Assembly (NCBI GenBank): GCA_001313085.1
Contig: BBFE01000005.1
Coordinates: 1-64,000, forward strand
Reading direction: 5' to 3'
Length of the DNA: 64,000 nt
Source of the DNA: Paenibacillus sp. JCM 18996
GTDB taxonomy: Bacteria > Bacillota > Bacilli > Paenibacillales > NBRC-103111
Position numbers and translations under genes: made by a program. Under the pieces are notes generated by a model. It made no database searches. It was given only the letters and a program-made list of their open reading frames with translations, and was not told the DNA's origin. Shown here piece after piece: positions 29,592 to 39,869 of the stretch (position 1 is its first letter; every line of letters begins with the position of its first letter).

Positions 29592-30602
29592 ATGCAAAAT
29601 GTACTTGTAATCGGCGCCGGAACCATGGGAAGCGTGCATGCGGAAGCTTATGCGGCGATGGAAAGCGTAAATTTGGCGGGAATAGTGGAAATTCAGAAGG
29701 AAAAAAAGGATCGAGTCTAGCGGAAAAGCTGAATACCCGATTCTACAATTCTCTTGAAGAGGCGTTGGAAGAAGCGGAGCACATTGATATCGTCGACGTC
29801 TGTGTTCCTACATTTTTACATAAATCCTATGTGATGAAGGCTGCTGACGCGGGAAAGCATGTAATTTGCGAAAAGCCGCTTGCCAGAAGTCTTGAGGATG
29901 CCCGGGAGATGCTGGATTATTGCAGGGAGAAGGACGTGCGGCTGTTTGTCGGCCATGTGCTCCGTTTCTTCCCCGAGTACAGAGAGGCGAAAGCATTGGT
30001 CGATCAAGGAGCGATAGGGGATGTGGCGGTCGTCAGAACCACTCGCGGCGGCGGTTTCCCCATGGCGTGGAACAATTGGTACGCGGATTTTCAAAACAGC
30101 GGCGGCCTCGTTCTCGATATGATCATCCATGACTTCGATTTCCTGCGTTGGTGTTTTGGCGAGGTAGAACGGGTTTATGCCAAAAGCCTGTTCGGAAGAG
30201 GGCACTACGGAATGGACTACGCTTTGGTTACGCTGCGGTTTGCAAGCGGAGTTATCGCGCATGTCGAAGGCACGTGGGCGCATGAAAGCTTCTCCATGAA
30301 ATTTGAGTTGGCCGGAAAATCGGGAATCATCGATTATGACAGCGCAAGCGATCAACCTCTGGTGTCGGTCAGCCGGGAGAAAAAAAGACGGCTCCGGCGG
30401 TGTCGCAGTTCCGGAAAGCCCGCTGAATGAGAATCCTTATTATTTGGAGCTGAAACATTTTGTGTCGTGTATCGAGAACGGGGGCACTCCGATCGTCACA
30501 GCCGAAGATGCTTATGAAGCGATGAACATTGCTTTGTCTGCGATCGAGAGCATCAGAACCGGAAAGCCGGTTGAATTAGTAAAAAAAGGAGGAATTTCAA
30601 TG
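29592..30602 (+). CDS. Gfo/Idh/MocA-family oxidoreductase (first of three)
   Basis: NAD(P)-dependent dehydrogenase acting on sugars, inositols or keto-sugars. ATG at 29592, GAGATGGA upstream. Rossmann start VLVIGAGTMGSVHAEAYAAM, the family EKP motif in HVICEKPLARSLEDA (catalytic Lys), and substrate-side HDFDFLRW with the active-site His. About 335 residues. Seven A at 30581-30587 should be six; the gene then ends with TGA at 30600-30602, overlapping the next ATG by four bases. Shifts also near 29703 and 30378. Confidence 0.92.
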
Positions 30603-31579
30603 AAGGTTGGAATCATTAGTTTCGCCCATATGCATGCCTTTTCTTATGTGCAGGCTTTAAAACAGCTCGATCAGGTGGAATTGACCGGCATAGCGGATGA
30701 CAATGAAGAACGTGGAAGAAAATTCGCGGAACAGTTCGGAACGGTCTTTTATCACGATTACAACGAGCTGTTACAGCAGGAGTTGGACGCGGTGGTTGTA
30801 ACTTCGGAGAACGCCAAGCACAGGGAGCATGTCCTAGCGGCAGCCAAAGCCGGAAAGCATGTCCTATGCGAGAAGCCGTTGTCCACTAACGCCACAGATG
30901 CTCAGGAGATGGTTCAGGTTTGCCGGGAACATGGAGTTCTGCTGCAAACGGCTTTTCCTGTCAGATTTCACCCGGCTGTCGTACGTGCCAAACAAATGAT
31001 CGAACAGGGCAGGGTCGGACGGATTCTCGCAATCAAGGGCACCAACCACGGTCAGAATCCGGGGGGCTGGTTTGTGGACCCTGCTCTGTCAGGCGGAGGC
31101 GCGGTCATGGACCATACCGTTCACGTAGTCGATATTATGCGTTGGTTTACGGGTTCGGAAGTCAGAGAAGTGTATGCGGAAATAGGCCATTTGGTGTCAG
31201 CGAATCCGATTGACGACTGCGGGATCCTTACTCTGGAGTTCGACAACGGCGTTTTCGCCACCCTCGACTGCAGCTGGACACGCAATAAATGCTTCCCTAC
31301 CTGGGGAGATGTGACTCTCGAGATCGTTGGAACCGCCGGCACCCTCTCGATAGACACGTTTAACCAAAAGCTGCATGTATACAGCGACGAAAAAAGGGTA
31401 TAAGCATCATTATTGGGGCAACGACATGGATCTCGGGTTGGTAGGAGATTTTGTTTCCAGTGTCCGGGAAAACAAGAGTCAAGCTTCGGTAACCGGGGAA
31501 GACGGTTTGAGAGCGGTTGAAGTGGCTGTTGCCGCTTATGAAGCGGCGGAGAAAAAAAATGCCGGTTGCTATTCGATAA
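30600..31579 (+). CDS. Gfo/Idh/MocA-family oxidoreductase (second of three)
   Basis: ATG at 30600 follows AAGGAGGAATTTCA and overlaps the preceding stop (ATGA). About 326 residues. Family blocks: VGIISFAHMHAFSYVQAL (a Rossmann variant beginning ISFAH, lacking the GxGxxG glycines), HVLCEKPLSTNATDAQEM with the catalytic Lys, and MDHTVHVVDIMRWF with the His. The unusual nucleotide-binding loop is typical of the subfamily that keeps an FAH motif. Corrected end EKKMPVAIR at 31577-31579. Shift near 31390 and 31552. Likely acts in series with its neighbours. Confidence 0.9.
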
Positions 31580-31596
31580 TAAGGGAGGAAGCAGAA

Positions 31597-32427
31597 ATGT
31601 TAATCGCAATGAATCAATGGGGATTTCCTGAAGGAACTTCGCTCGAGCAAATTTTCCAGCGTGCGAAGGATGCCGGCTTTGACGCGGTGGAGTTAAACTT
31701 AAATCCTTCGGGCGGTGTCGGGTTAACTATGGAAACCTCCGCTGCTGAAGCAGAAAAGATCGCAGCTGACGCCCGCAGGTACGGCCTTCAGCTGCGCAGC
31801 CTTTCCACAGGCTTGCTGTGGGGTGCGCCGCTTTCCTCCAAGGATGAGTCCGTCAGGCGGAGGGGCGGCGAGATCGTCGCAAAGCAGTTGGAACTGGCCG
31901 GAATCATGGGGATGGATACGGTGCTGGTCGTACCGGGAGCGGTAAATGCCGAAACGTCTTATGACGAATGCTACCTGCTCAGCCAGGAAGAGATCCGTAA
32001 ATTAATCCCTCTGGCTGAGAAAACCGGTGTCAGCATCGGAATCGAAAACGTATGGAACAAGTTTCTGCTGTCCCCCCTGGAAATGGCCCGCTATATCGAT
32101 GAGTTCCAATCTCCTCAAGTGGGCAGTTATTTTGACGTGGGCAACGTGCTGCAGTTCGGATTTCCGGAGCAGTGGATCCGGATATTGAAGCACAGAATCC
32201 GGAAAATCCATGTCAAAGATTTCAGCGTGCAGGTTGGCAATATCAATGGATTCGTGCCTCTGCTTGCAGGCGATGTGAACTGGGATGCCGTCCGGTCGTC
32301 CTTGAGCGAGGTCGGTTATGACGACGTCATCACAGCGGAACTCAGCGCATACAAGAAGGCTCCCGTTCAAATGATCTATGACACGGCCCGCCATATGAAA
32401 GTAATTATAGGGGATGAGCAGCATTAA
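31597..32427 (+). CDS. sugar phosphate isomerase/epimerase, TIM-barrel family
   Basis: Intact, 276 residues. ATG at 31597 follows AAGGGAGGAAGCAGAA. Metal site residues fit the family: GIENVWNKFLLSPLEMARY (Glu), SYFDVGNVLQFGFPEQW (Asp and, nearby, His-containing KIHVKDFSV) and TAELSAYKKAP (Glu). The DVGN-x-L-x-FG pattern resembles inosose isomerase and L-ribulose/tagatose epimerase-like members. Between two oxidoreductases, it probably isomerises a keto-sugar or keto-inositol intermediate. Confidence 0.93.
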   Translation: MLIAMNQWGFPEGTSLEQIFQRAKDAGFDAVELNLNPSGGVGLTMETSAAEAEKIAADARRYGLQLRSLSTGLLWGAPLSSKDESVRRRGGEIVAKQLELAGIMGMDTVLVVPGAVNAETSYDECYLLSQEEIRKLIPLAEKTGVSIGIENVWNKFLLSPLEMARYIDEFQSPQVGSYFDVGNVLQFGFPEQWIRILKHRIRKIHVKDFSVQVGNINGFVPLLAGDVNWDAVRSSLSEVGYDDVITAELSAYKKAPVQMIYDTARHMKVIIGDEQH

Positions 32428-32471
32428 TCGGTTAAACGCACAAATATATTTTGTAAAAGGTGGAGTTGTCC

Positions 32472-33435
32472 TTGAAAATCAAAGTTGGAGTTGTGGGCGC
32501 AGGCGGGATTGCCGATACCCATTTGAAAAAACCTCAGCCGGAATGAACAGGTGGAACTCACGGCATTGTGCGACATTTCTCAGGAAACGGTGAACAGAAA
32601 AGCAAAAGCTTATGGTATGATAGCTTATACCGATCCTGACCAGATGCTGGAAAAAAGAGCATTTGGACGTTTTATTTCTATGCGTACCTCCGTTTGCGCA
32701 CGGAGAGTTGGAAGAAAAAAGCGGCCAGGCGCGGCATTCATCTTTTTTTGTTGAGAAGCCGTTGGGGCTGGATATGGAGATTGTCCGGCGTAAAGCCGAG
32801 GTGTTGGACAAGGCGGGAATTATGACCGGGGCGGGATACTGCTTAAGGTATCTGGATACGGTGGAGAGAGCCAGAGCCTATCTGGCCGATAAAGAGATCG
32901 CCATGGTGCGCGGGTATTATTTAACCTCTTTCGTTTCGACTCCCTGGTGGAGGGAAATGGTCAAATCCGGCGGACAGCTGGTCGAGCAAACTACGCATAC
33001 GGTGGATTTGATCCGGTATTTGGCCGGTGACGTAAGCAAGGTATATGCCAATATGGCGCTTCGGGTGATGAGAGATATCGAGCGGATCGATATTCCGGAT
33101 GTGGGCTCCGTAATTTTGATGTTCGAATCGGGGGCTGTAGGCCACATCGACACTTCGTTTACCCAGCCGGACCATCGGTCGGGCCTGGAAATTCTGGGAC
33201 GCGATTTTCGGGTGTCGATCGACGGCTCAACATTAACCATCGTAGAGAAAGAGCGGACCATAACCTATCACAGCAAAGTGGACTTTTATAAGGAGCAGGA
33301 TGAAGCCTTTATCAAGCCATTGCAAAGGGGGACCCGGAGCTAATTCTTGCGCCGTATAAAGAGGCAATGAAGACGCTTGAGGTCACTCTGGCCGCCAATG
33401 AATCCGCCAAAACAGGGAACCCCGTTTCGATCTGA
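32472..33435 (+). CDS. Gfo/Idh/MocA-family oxidoreductase (third of three)
   Basis: TTG at 32472 after GGTGGAGTTGTCC. About 320 residues. Rossmann motif VGVVGAGGIADTHLKNL, FVEKPLGLDMEIVRRK with the catalytic Lys, and EQTTHTVDLIRYLAG with the His. Corrected C-terminus KGDPELILAPYKEAMKTLEV and ends KTGNPVSI. Shifts near 32530, 32650, 32720, 32745 and 33325. It differs clearly from the other two, so the three probably catalyse different steps. Confidence 0.9.
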
Positions 33436-33484
33436 AAAGTTTCCAGGCTTCAAAAAATATGAATAAGAAAGTCGAGGTGTTATA

Positions 33485-34437
33485 ATGGACGGCAATAACG
33501 AGTATGCCATAGGGTTGGACTTGGGGGGCACGAAAATATTGGCCGCCCTTGTGGACAGCGGCGGAACGATTGTGGAAAGGACAGAGCTGAAGACCCCCGC
33601 ACACCAGGGAGAGGGTGCCATATCGCAACAAATTAACGCGGCTGTCGGGTCGATTTTGGAGAAAAAATATAGTGCGCAGGGAACAAATCCTCGGTGTTGG
33701 CATTGCGACGGCGGGGGTAATCGACACGGACCGATCGATGATTGTGCAGGCAACGAACCTTGGACTGAGCAATGCGCCGATAGGCAAATGGATCCAGGAT
33801 GAGACCGGTTACCAGTTCGCCTGGGCAATGACGCGAGTGTAGCCGCTGTAGGGGAGTGGCTGTTCGGCGCCGGACGCGAGCATAAAGATCTGATATATGT
33901 GACGGTAAGCACAGGCATCGGGGCAGGAATAATCAGCGACGGGCACTTGATCAAGGGTGTCGGCGACAGCGCCGGGGAATTCGGCCATATTTCAATCGAA
34001 CCCGAAGGTCCCGTATGCGCATGCGGGAACCGTGGGTGCCTGGAGAACTATTCGTCGGGGACAGCCCTTGTGAAATGGGTGAAGCAGCAGCTTGACGCAG
34101 GTGAAACAAGCGGCATTGCGGGCGACCGGACGCCGTCATTGACTTCTGTGGATATCGCAAAAGCCGCATCGGCAGGGGATAATTTGGCTATCCGGGCGTT
34201 CGAGAGGTTGGGTTACTACCTTGGCGTCGGCCTTACAAACATGATACATATCTTTAATCCGGAGCTTATTATCCTGGGCGGCGGCGTCATGCATGCGGGG
34301 GAACTCGTGCTGCCCGCCATTGAAAGGACCATTGAACAGCGCTGCATTCCCAACATGAGGAAGCAAGTCCGCATCGAAAAGTCCCTTTTGGTTCGGAAGC
34401 GGGAATTAAGGGAGCGGCGGGACTGATGTTCGCCTGA
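33485..34437 (+). CDS. ROK-family sugar kinase (glucokinase-like)
   Basis: ATG at 33485 with AGGTGTTATA upstream. About 317 residues. ATP-binding GLDLGGTKILAALVD, the zinc signature CACGNRGCLENYSS, the catalytic region around RLGNDASVAAVGEW, and LIILGGGVMHAGELVLP. No DNA-binding domain, so it is a kinase rather than a repressor. Corrected end GIKGAAGLMFA with stop 34435-34437. Shifts near 33665, 33820 and 34390. It would phosphorylate the sugar released by the upstream enzymes, feeding central metabolism. Confidence 0.92.
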
Positions 34438-34465
34438 AGACCAGTATCTTAGTCGATTTGGCGCC

Positions 34466-34513
34466 AAAACAATGTTGTTTACATAATATTTATTATGTAA
34501 ACAACATTGTTTT
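34466..34513. terminator. perfect 23-base-pair palindrome with TT centre, probable terminator
   Basis: AAAACAATGTTGTTTACATA (34466-34485) plus ATA pairs exactly with the complementary arm at 34491-34513; only TT separates the arms. It lies 28 bases after the ROK kinase stop and 11 bases before a promoter, and ends in TTTT, so it can act as a terminator for the catabolic operon; being symmetrical it would also stop leftward transcripts. Confidence 0.65.
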
Positions 34514-34523
34514 AAAAGACAGC

Positions 34524-34551
34524 TTGACATTTAGCCGGACCATAATATAAT
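34524..34551 (+). promoter_or_regulatory. sigma-A promoter of the T-box leader
   Basis: Perfect TTGACA (34524-34529) and TATAAT (34546-34551) with a 16-base spacer. Transcription would start near 34558. Confidence 0.8.
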
Positions 34552-34557
34552 GTTGAA

Positions 34558-34867
34558 CCAACAGCAATATCAAGCGATGACCAAAGACATGGTTTCCTTC
34601 ACGGGCAGTCCAGAGAGAGAGGTTCAGGCTGAAAGCCTCTCCAGTCACCGGAGGCGAAATTAACCTTTGCAGCTGTGGCGTTGAACCCGTTGACCTGAAG
34701 GTCCCGGCAGTAAACGGCACCGTTTTATCCCCGTTAACGGATACCAAACAAGGACCTCGCTTTGCTTTGTAACGGTGAACAGCCGCATGAAGGTCACTTC
34801 AGGTCGAATTAGGGTGGAACCACGAGCTGAACGCACTCGTCCCTTACGGGAGAGATGCGTTTTTTTG
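34558..34867 (+). ncRNA. T-box riboswitch (tRNA-sensing leader) of thrS
   Basis: The diagnostic T-box AGGGTGGAACCACG is at 34811-34824. Upstream is a stem-I-like region with GGGCAGTCCAGAGAGAGAGG (34596-34615), the expected AG-rich bulge. Downstream, ACGCA (34831) pairs with TGCGT (34856-34860) around TCCCTTACGGGA and ends in a seven-T run: the terminator alternative to the antiterminator. By location it should sense tRNA-Thr. I could not assign the specifier codon with confidence. Uncharged tRNA would favour read-through into the gene at 34901. Confidence 0.88.
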
Positions 34868-34900
34868 CGTTCACAAATTCCAGTTGCAGGAGGTTAAAAC

Positions 34901-35215
34901 ATGGCGCTCAAAGTAACATTGCCTGACGGTTCGGTGCGGGAGGTTCCGAGGGGAACGACAATCGAACAGGTTGCGGAGTCCATTAGTGCGGTCTTGAAGA
35001 AAAAACGCTGGTGCAGGCAAAATCAACGGCAAGCCGGTCGATCTGAACCGGCCGATTATCGATTATGCCTTGCAGGTAAAGTAAGCTTTGGGGGAGGCCG
35101 GCATCCGGATAGAGGTCGATATGAGAAACGAAAAGCTGGTCTACAAAATACGTGAAGCGCAGCTCGAAAAAAGTGCATTACATGCTCGTACTGGGTGAGA
35201 GCGAGAAAAAATTCA
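34901..35215 (+). pseudogene. thrS: internally deleted threonyl-tRNA synthetase (TGS + partial anticodon domain)
   Basis: ATG at 34901 follows CAGGAGGTTAAAAC. The first 60 residues are the ThrRS TGS domain (MALKVTLPDGSVREVPRGTT, then GKINGKPVDLNRPI). The sequence passes directly into the C-terminal anticodon-binding domain: GEAGIRIEVDMRNEKLVYKI then REAQLEKVHYMLVLGESEK, after which homology stops. The editing and catalytic domains, about 450-500 residues, are missing. A TAA lies at the junction (near 35082), and A-run errors occur near 35000 and 35168. The intact T-box leader suggests a former or duplicate thrS; the working copy must be elsewhere. An assembly collapse cannot be excluded. Confidence 0.8.
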
Positions 35216-35250
35216 GCATCGCTGGCCGACAGCCTCAAGTCCAACAAAGA

Positions 35251-35421
35251 TTATCGAGCTTGTTCGTTTTCCTCGCGTTCATCGTATTTGTTGATATGTG
35301 CGGTAATGGCTTCCACCGCCTCATCCACATCGGTGCTGGCAGCAACCTCCTTGACTTCGTCTTCCGTTTTGTCAAGAAAGTTGCTTTGATCCGCTTTAAT
35401 CGCATCAAGGCTGTTACTCAC
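35251..35421 (-). CDS. small acidic protein of unknown function
   Basis: GTG at 35421 follows AAAGGAGGGTTTAAC, an excellent ribosome binding site. 56 residues, intact, very acidic and helical: SNSLDAIKADQSNFLDKTED then AASTDVDEAVEAITAHINKY. No cysteine or membrane segment. Unrecognised. Its end touches the thrS remnant. Confidence 0.65.
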   Translation of the reverse strand: MSNSLDAIKADQSNFLDKTEDEVKEVAASTDVDEAVEAITAHINKYDEREENEQAR

Positions 35422-35512
35422 CGTTAAACCCTCCTTTCCATTCCACGTCAATAAAACACCTTTATAGTATGGTCCGCATCGCCGCGCTTATTCCATTCGT
35501 CATGGCTCTTCT

Positions 35513-36173
35513 CTAGGTTTTGTCCTGCTCCTCCTTTCTTGAAGCCAGTTTATTTAAAACCATTTGGACAGCAATTGCGTCATCCAGATAACCGATAGGG
35601 AAAATATAGTCGGGAATGATATCCGTGGATAAAATAAAATACAACAACGCGCTTCCCAGTACAGCGCGTTCGGCGGATGGGGTGTCCTCATTGGAAAATT
35701 GCGAATACATTAGTTTTAAATGCTCGATAAAAGGCCCGGAGCTGTCCACTTGCTGGATTTTGGCTGCGAATTGTTCATGGATGATTTGCTGTCCTTCCAG
35801 GGTCTCAGCATACTGTTCGTAATTTTTTCAGTTCCTGCTCAACTCGGCCTTTTGTATACTGCTGTTCCGACAGGTATGACTTAAGTATGTCCTGGATGGC
35901 GTCGTCGACCGAATATAGAATATCTTCAGGCTGTTTACTGTCAAGGGCAGCGCTTCCCGCGGCCTTATACAGCAGATTCGGCGAAACTTGCAATGCCTCG
36001 GCAAACCGTTCGATATGTTTAGGCTTAGCCTGTTGTTTCCCATTCACAATGCGGGAGATTGTGGCTGTATCGATGTCCGTTATCGCGCTCAGCTTTCTCA
36101 TAGACAGCGAACGCCCGCGCAGCAAAGAAATGATGAGAAGTCCCAGTCTGTTTTCAAACCGGCCGTTTTCCAT
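35513..36173 (-). CDS. XRE helix-turn-helix regulator fused to DUF1232 (YkvA) domain
   Basis: ATG at 36173 after AAAGGAGTGATCAGATGC. About 220 residues. N-terminal XRE domain (SMRKLSAITDIDTATISRIV, then NGKQQAKPKHIERFAEAL), a middle helical linker, then the YkvA/DUF1232 hairpin (LGSALLYFILSTDIIPDYIF followed by PIGYLDDAIAVQMVLNKL), which is amphipathic or membrane-associated. A six-T run at 35823-35828 should be five; correcting it joins the two halves (ELKNYEQYAETLEG). The combination links a DNA-binding domain to a possible membrane domain. Confidence 0.85.
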
Positions 36174-36314
36174 GCATCTGATCACTCCTTTGTAGAAAAA
36201 AAAGGTGGCCAACATGTTGCATTTTTTATCAACAGTATATGTAACATAAGGGAACATTCTTACAACAAAGTACATAGACTACATAAAAAAACTGCATTGG
36301 AGAGTGGTTTCGAC

Positions 36315-36928
36315 ATGAACATCACAAATTTGACAGCTATGCTATTGATCGGATTGGCCTCCAATTTGGATAACGCAGGGGTTGGGACCGCTTATGGCGT
36401 GCGCAAAATCCGCATATCTTTTATGGCCAACACCATTATCGCTTGTATCGGTTTTCTGTTGGCACTGGCAGGCGGCTTGTTTGGAGATTGGCTTTCTCAA
36501 TATGTATCGCCGTTCCTGTGCAATTTCCTCGGAATGATTATCCTTGTTGCCATTGGCATTTGGGTGATCAGCCAGTCGTTCCTTGGAGAAAAAAAAGCAG
36601 AGCGAGCCGTTTGGAGGCAATCTTTTCGTGCGGATTTTGCGGAATCCCGAAGCAGCGGATCTGGACGGTTCCAAGACCATCAGCTTCACCGAATCCGTGG
36701 TACTCGGCATCGCTTTATCCATTAATAATCTGGCGGGCGGGTTTGACGCGGGGATCACTCATTTAAATATTTGGATCGTTTCCTTGATTTCAGGCATGCT
36801 CAGCTATTTATCGGTCGGTTTGTGCTCTTATGTCGGATACCGGTTTGCCGCCGACAAGCTTGGAAAAAAAGGCAAGTGTGGTGTCTGGAATACTTCTCGT
36901 TCTTTTAGGCCTGCATCAGGTAATGTGA
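36315..36928 (+). CDS. YtaF/MntP-like membrane protein
   Basis: ATG at 36315 after GGAGAGTGGTTTCGAC. About 205 residues, six helices. Two related halves: AMLLIGLASNLDNAGVGTAY and ESVVLGIALSINNLAGGFDA, each with an Asn/Asp-rich polar motif inside a helix (SNLDN and SINN), as in the YtaF sporulation membrane proteins and the MntP manganese exporters. A runs near 36590 and 36865 are over-long. Divergent from the XRE-DUF1232 gene. Possible Mn2+ export or a sporulation role; not settled. Confidence 0.85.
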
Positions 36929-37047
36929 GGAACTTTATATTTTCTAAAAAAAACCGTCAGGAGGGCTACAATATTTTTTTAAACGAAATGGCAATCATAG
37001 AAAAGGTCAAGACAGGCAGAGACCGTCATACGCGAGGTGCACATGGA

Positions 37048-38196
37048 ATGAAACCGGTGAGAATGCTGCTGCTTTGTTTACATCTTTTTTTCTATTCGAT
37101 TGTATGACAGCCCACCCGCTTTTCGCTGCAGGTACTCCTGATGAGAAAGAACAGATTACCGCATTTGTAAATGAAGTGTTCGAGGCTCGGACCCGGCTTT
37201 TGAAAGACCAGTCGACCGAGACGATATCCAGATTTTACGATGAGCATGAGAAGTCCAGCAGGTTGGCCAAAGAGCAGGAAATACGCAGGAGCGTCTATCT
37301 TCAAACGTGGGCGCAGAAAAGAGGCATCCTTTTAAATGACGCCGATGTAAGCATCCGTATCACCCGATTGCGGCAGGAAGGGGATGTGGCGAAAATTTCA
37401 CTGATCCAAACAAACAAGATATCATACAAATACACCAACGAAAACATTCCCGCCCAATCGTTCGGTTTCGGGACCCGGCATGCGCTGACGCTTAAAAGAA
37501 CGGGCGGTGCCTGGCACATTCTGCGGGAGTGGTATCTGGATCCAATTGATGAGAATCCTAACCTGATTGCGGCTAACGTTGAGGGATTTCCGAAGATGAT
37601 GCGGACCCTGCCCGTCGATCGCTCTGCGGAACAGCCGTCCCCGGCTGCCAAACAGATAAGATACAATCGAGAAAAAAGCGGTGGCTTATGCGAATAAATA
37701 CGCGGGAGCGGCTTGGGGAGCGGGAAATAACGGAAGATATAACGCCAAATACAGGGATTACACCTATCAGGGCGGTGACTGCACGAACTTTACTTCCCAA
37801 GCTCTGGGCGACCGGGAGGAAGGGGGAGGCCTGCTGATGACGGGGGGATGGCGCTACGTGAAAAAATTCCGGCGGCAGTGTTGCCTGGGTGCAAACCGAC
37901 GGGTTAAAATTTTTTTATTGTATAGCGGCTATGGACGTCTTATCAAGTCGGGCACTTTCACGGAAGTGGTTCAGCCGTCGAAGAAGCATCCGCGGGGAGC
38001 GGCTGCCGAGCTGAAGCCCGGCGATGTAATTGCCTATGTCATGAATAACGACGTTGACCACTTCTCCATCGTGGTAGGACACGACGACAACGGATATCCG
38101 TTGGTGAATTCCCACACTGCGGACCGCTATCGGATGCCTTTCGACTTGGGATGGGATAAGTCCACTTCCTATATGCTGATTCACATAAATGATTAA
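37048..38196 (+). CDS. secreted protein with C-terminal amidase_6 (cysteine) domain
   Basis: ATG at 37048 with GAGGTGCAC upstream. Signal peptide MKPVRMLLLCLHLFLFDCMT ending FAA|G after correction of the T run near 37084. An alpha/beta N-terminal domain follows (about 150 residues, strand-rich, SYKYTNENIPAQSFGFGTRH). The C-terminal domain has the amidase_6 signature GGDCTNFTSQAL (catalytic Cys) and DVDHFSIVVGHDDNG (catalytic His). About 380 residues. Shifts near 37675 and 37863-37915. Such proteins are common in sporulating bacilli and thought to cleave wall or peptide amide bonds; no direct target known. Confidence 0.85.
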
Positions 38197-38278
38197 ACCG
38201 GACATCCACATATCCGAGCAGTCATTGTCATACAGTGTTAGTAGGACAAGACGGAGATCGGAAGTGGAGTTGACCTGC

Positions 38279-39865
38279 ATGGCCTTGCCTTCCCTGATAA
38301 AACAATTGGCACTTCGCACAAGTGCCATTTTTTATTGTTAAGATGATCGGCTTCGCCGCGCGGATTCCTTTATACCGCATGCTGGGGCCCGAAGGAATCG
38401 GAAAATATCAAATGGTTTACTCGCTGTACGCGGTTCTGCTGACCCTCATCACGGGCGGGTTTCCGACGGTTCTGGCACTTACGGCGGCCAATAATCAGAC
38501 GCAGGGCTGGCGGCTGTTTAAAATTCTATCGCTCCTGTTCATCATCCTGGGCGTTGCGGCAAGCTTTTTTTGCTATGCTTTTGCCCCGGTGCTTGCCCAG
38601 AGGTTTGGTGATGAAGGGCTGACATTCGCCATTCGCTGCACGGCTGTCACCATTCTGCTTGCTCCCATCCTTAGTCTGGTGCGCGGCTTTCTCCAGGGTG
38701 TGGAAGCTTATGCGCATATTGCCGTTTCGGAGCTGATCGAGCAGGCTGTCAGAGTGGTCACTATGCTGGCCTTGGTCTCATTCTGGATCAATAAGGGATC
38801 CGGTATCGCGGTTAGCGGAGCTATTTTGGGCGCATTTGTCGGCGCGGGAGCCGCGTTTTGTTTTCTAATTGCGGTTCTCGTGAGGCTCCCCTATCAACCT
38901 GTCCAGCACAGGCATAGAGGGGGCGATCTGTTCTTAAGCGTGAATATGAGCCAATTGCTGCAGGCGACTTTGCTCATTTCGCTGAGCCGTTTTCTCGTTC
39001 CTTTATCTGAATTCCTCGATGTGCTGATCATCCCCACAGACTGCAGGAGGCAGGTCTAACTTTCAGCCAGGCCGCCGCTGTTTTTTGGTGAAATGTCGGG
39101 CATGGCCGCGACCGTCACTTATATGCCGCTGATTCTCACTGCAGCTTTAATCCATATTTTGTTCCCCAGGATCACCGCGGATTGGCAAAATAAGAAAACG
39201 GCTCAATTTGCCCGAAGAGTCCGAAGCGCATTGGATGTCGGCTGGTTATGGGGTGTTGGATCGGCGCTCGTGCTTTATTTTTACAACAAGGAATTGTCCA
39301 TCTTTATATTCGGCAACGATTCCGCGGCCATAGGCATTCGTTATCTCGCAGTCTCTCCTTTGCTGGCCAGCATGCGCGACCTGACTACAACGGTCTTATG
39401 GACGACGGATCACAAGAGGGAGCCTTTTACAGGTATGGCAGTCGGCCTCGCCTGCAGCGTTCTGTTGAATTATTATTTGGTCGCCTTACCGGGTTTTCAA
39501 TATGAAGGCATGACGATCGGTTATCTTTCCTTCGAGATGATTTCAACATTGTGGAATTTTGCGGCTTTAAAAAAAAGTGCATCGGAAAATCGCTGGTCTG
39601 GAATCCGCTGTCTTTTGGAGTTGTAATGGTGGTGTGCGTGTTTATCCTGGGAGTTTATTTGTCATCCGCGATCCTTGCTCCTCTGGAACTGACGGAGTTT
39701 GTGAAACGCCTTGTGCAGATGACGGTGTCTTACGCGTTAATTGGATTGTATATTTTATTCCGCTTATTGAAAAAAAGAGAAAGGTTCTTCGCGGCATTGA
39801 TCAAGGATTGCCAGAGGCTTCAAAGTGCTTGGCGGGGAAAGGGCGCCGGGCTTTTTTTTTTGTAA
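38279..39865 (+). CDS. MOP-superfamily lipid/polysaccharide flippase (SpoVB/MurJ-like)
   Basis: ATG at 38279 after GGAAGTGGAG. About 525 residues in 12-14 helices. Family blocks: KMIGFAARIPLYRMLGPEGI and GKYQMVYSLYAVLLTLITGG at the start, LQGVEAYAHIAVSELIEQAV, and FSQAAAVFGEMSGMAATVTY with YMPLILTAALIHILFPRITA in the middle. The family moves lipid-linked precursors across the membrane; SpoVB and YkvU members act in sporulation. Run errors near 38326, 39040-39090 and 39570 split it into three or four frames, and the exact end is uncertain because of a ten-T run at 39852-39861. Confidence 0.85.
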
Positions 39866-39869
39866 TATA

